Below the pieces are notes generated by a model. That model worked only from the letters and a program-made list of their open reading frames with translations. It was not told the DNA's origin and did no database searches. Below are positions 4,550 to 5,072 of a DNA stretch of 5,072 nt, one piece after another. The stretch's first letter is position 1. Every line of letters starts with the position of its first letter. This DNA is from Bacillota bacterium (GTDB lineage Bacteria > Bacillota_A > Clostridia > Lachnospirales > Bianqueaceae), in contig JAFOIR010000336.1 of NCBI GenBank assembly GCA_017420625.1, positions 1-5,072 of the forward strand. Reading direction: 5' to 3'. Both the position numbers and the translations under genes were made by a program.

Positions 4550-5072
4550 TTACTGCAGATGTTCGGTGAAAAATGCATCCAGCTTGTCGAACGGGATGGC
4601 ATCTTTTCCACCGCCATCGTAGAGATCGGTGTGGACGGCACCGGGGATGATCATGAGTTCCTTGTTGTCCGTGTATCTACTGTCTTTGATCATGTCAGCA
4701 TAGGCGTCTTTGCTGAAATAGCAGGAATGGGCGTTCTCGCCGTGAATCAGAAGGACTGCGCTTCGGATCTCATTGGAATACTGAAGGATCGGCTGGTTGA
4801 CAAAGCTCTCGCAGCCGATGACATTCCAGCCGCCGTTGGAATTCAGGGAACGGGCGTGATAGCCTCGCTCAGTTTTGTAATAGTCGTAGTAATCCTTCAC
4901 AAAGAAAGGCGCGTCTTCCGGAAGCGGATCGACCACACCGCCGCCAAGTTTATACTCGCCTTTTTTCAGGTCCTCAAGTCTCTGGGCACACATGGCGGCT
5001 TTTGCCTGGTAACGGGCCTCCTCGCTGTCGGCGGAATCGAAATATCCCTTGGCGTTCACACGGGTCATATCG
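4550..5072 (-). CDS. Alpha/beta hydrolase, C-terminal half (5' end beyond window)
   Basis: The frame is open to the right edge, and the codon before the first in-window ATG (5068) reads Asp. This gives DMTRVNAKGYF, which looks like internal sequence of an alpha/beta hydrolase rather than a start. About 174 codons are present; related proteins (YcjY/dienelactone-hydrolase-like, COG1073 type) have roughly 300-350 residues. Visible parts, numbered from M5068, are the strand and loop AVLLIHGENAHS (104-115), where the acid residue of the triad is expected, and PGAVHTDLYDG (142-152), whose H146 is the likely catalytic histidine. The nucleophile serine lies outside the window, so activity cannot be judged. 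The stop TAA precedes the flavoprotein ATG by 11 nt, which suggests one operon. In redox operons of Clostridia such hydrolases accompany flavodoxins and aldo/keto reductases; the substrate is unknown. Confidence 0.85.
   Translation of the reverse strand, partial: DMTRVNAKGYFDSADSEEARYQAKAAMCAQRLEDLKKGEYKLGGGVVDPLPEDAPFFVKDYYDYYKTERGYHARSLNSNGGWNVIGCESFVNQPILQYSNEIRSAVLLIHGENAHSCYFSKDAYADMIKDSRYTDNKELMIIPGAVHTDLYDGGGKDAIPFDKLDAFFTEHLQ

Overview
The window looks like a piece of a gut-type Firmicute chromosome, probably Clostridia and Lachnospiraceae-like. Base composition is moderate, ribosome binding sites are strong AGGAGG-type, one promoter is a perfect sigma-A match, and the left edge carries a fragment resembling the small Maff2 protein of Tn1549-like conjugative elements. 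This placement is inferred from gene content. All genes I can support lie on the minus strand, so transcription runs from the right edge to the left.

Right half (about 5072 to 2090) is a tightly packed redox operon. In transcription order it holds the C-terminal half of an alpha/beta hydrolase (start outside the window), a flavodoxin-family flavoprotein with a four-cysteine cluster motif, and an unusual 646-residue lipoprotein. The lipoprotein joins a cyclophilin-like domain, a flavodoxin domain and a complete aldo/keto reductase in one chain. Genes are 11 nt apart or overlap by 35 nt, so co-expression is very likely. The parts suggest reductive handling of a carbonyl, quinone or ester-type compound, with the fused lipoprotein working at the outer face of the membrane. 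Substrate and electron source are unknown.

Middle (2089 to 1779) is a 311-nt intergenic stretch. It holds a weak terminator-like hairpin for the redox operon, a doubtful 28-codon reading frame, and a perfect TTGACA-N17-TATAAT promoter directed leftward. An inverted repeat, ATAAC-N4-GTTAT, lies across the end of the -10 box and the expected transcription start.

Left-middle (1778 to 211) is a compact three-gene operon: a TetR-family repressor, a CPBP (CAAX/Abi) intramembrane protease and a 75-residue small membrane protein. The genes overlap by 26 and 4 nt, and a good intrinsic terminator follows. The likely picture is an autorepressed, ligand-inducible membrane-protease unit with a coupled small partner or substrate.

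Left edge (210 to 1) carries what looks like conjugative-element debris: a ribosome binding site and the first 12 codons of a Maff2-like gene, after which the reading frame changes to unrelated sequence containing a perfect 8-bp hairpin. No tRNA, rRNA, CRISPR array, complete insertion sequence or riboswitch was seen.
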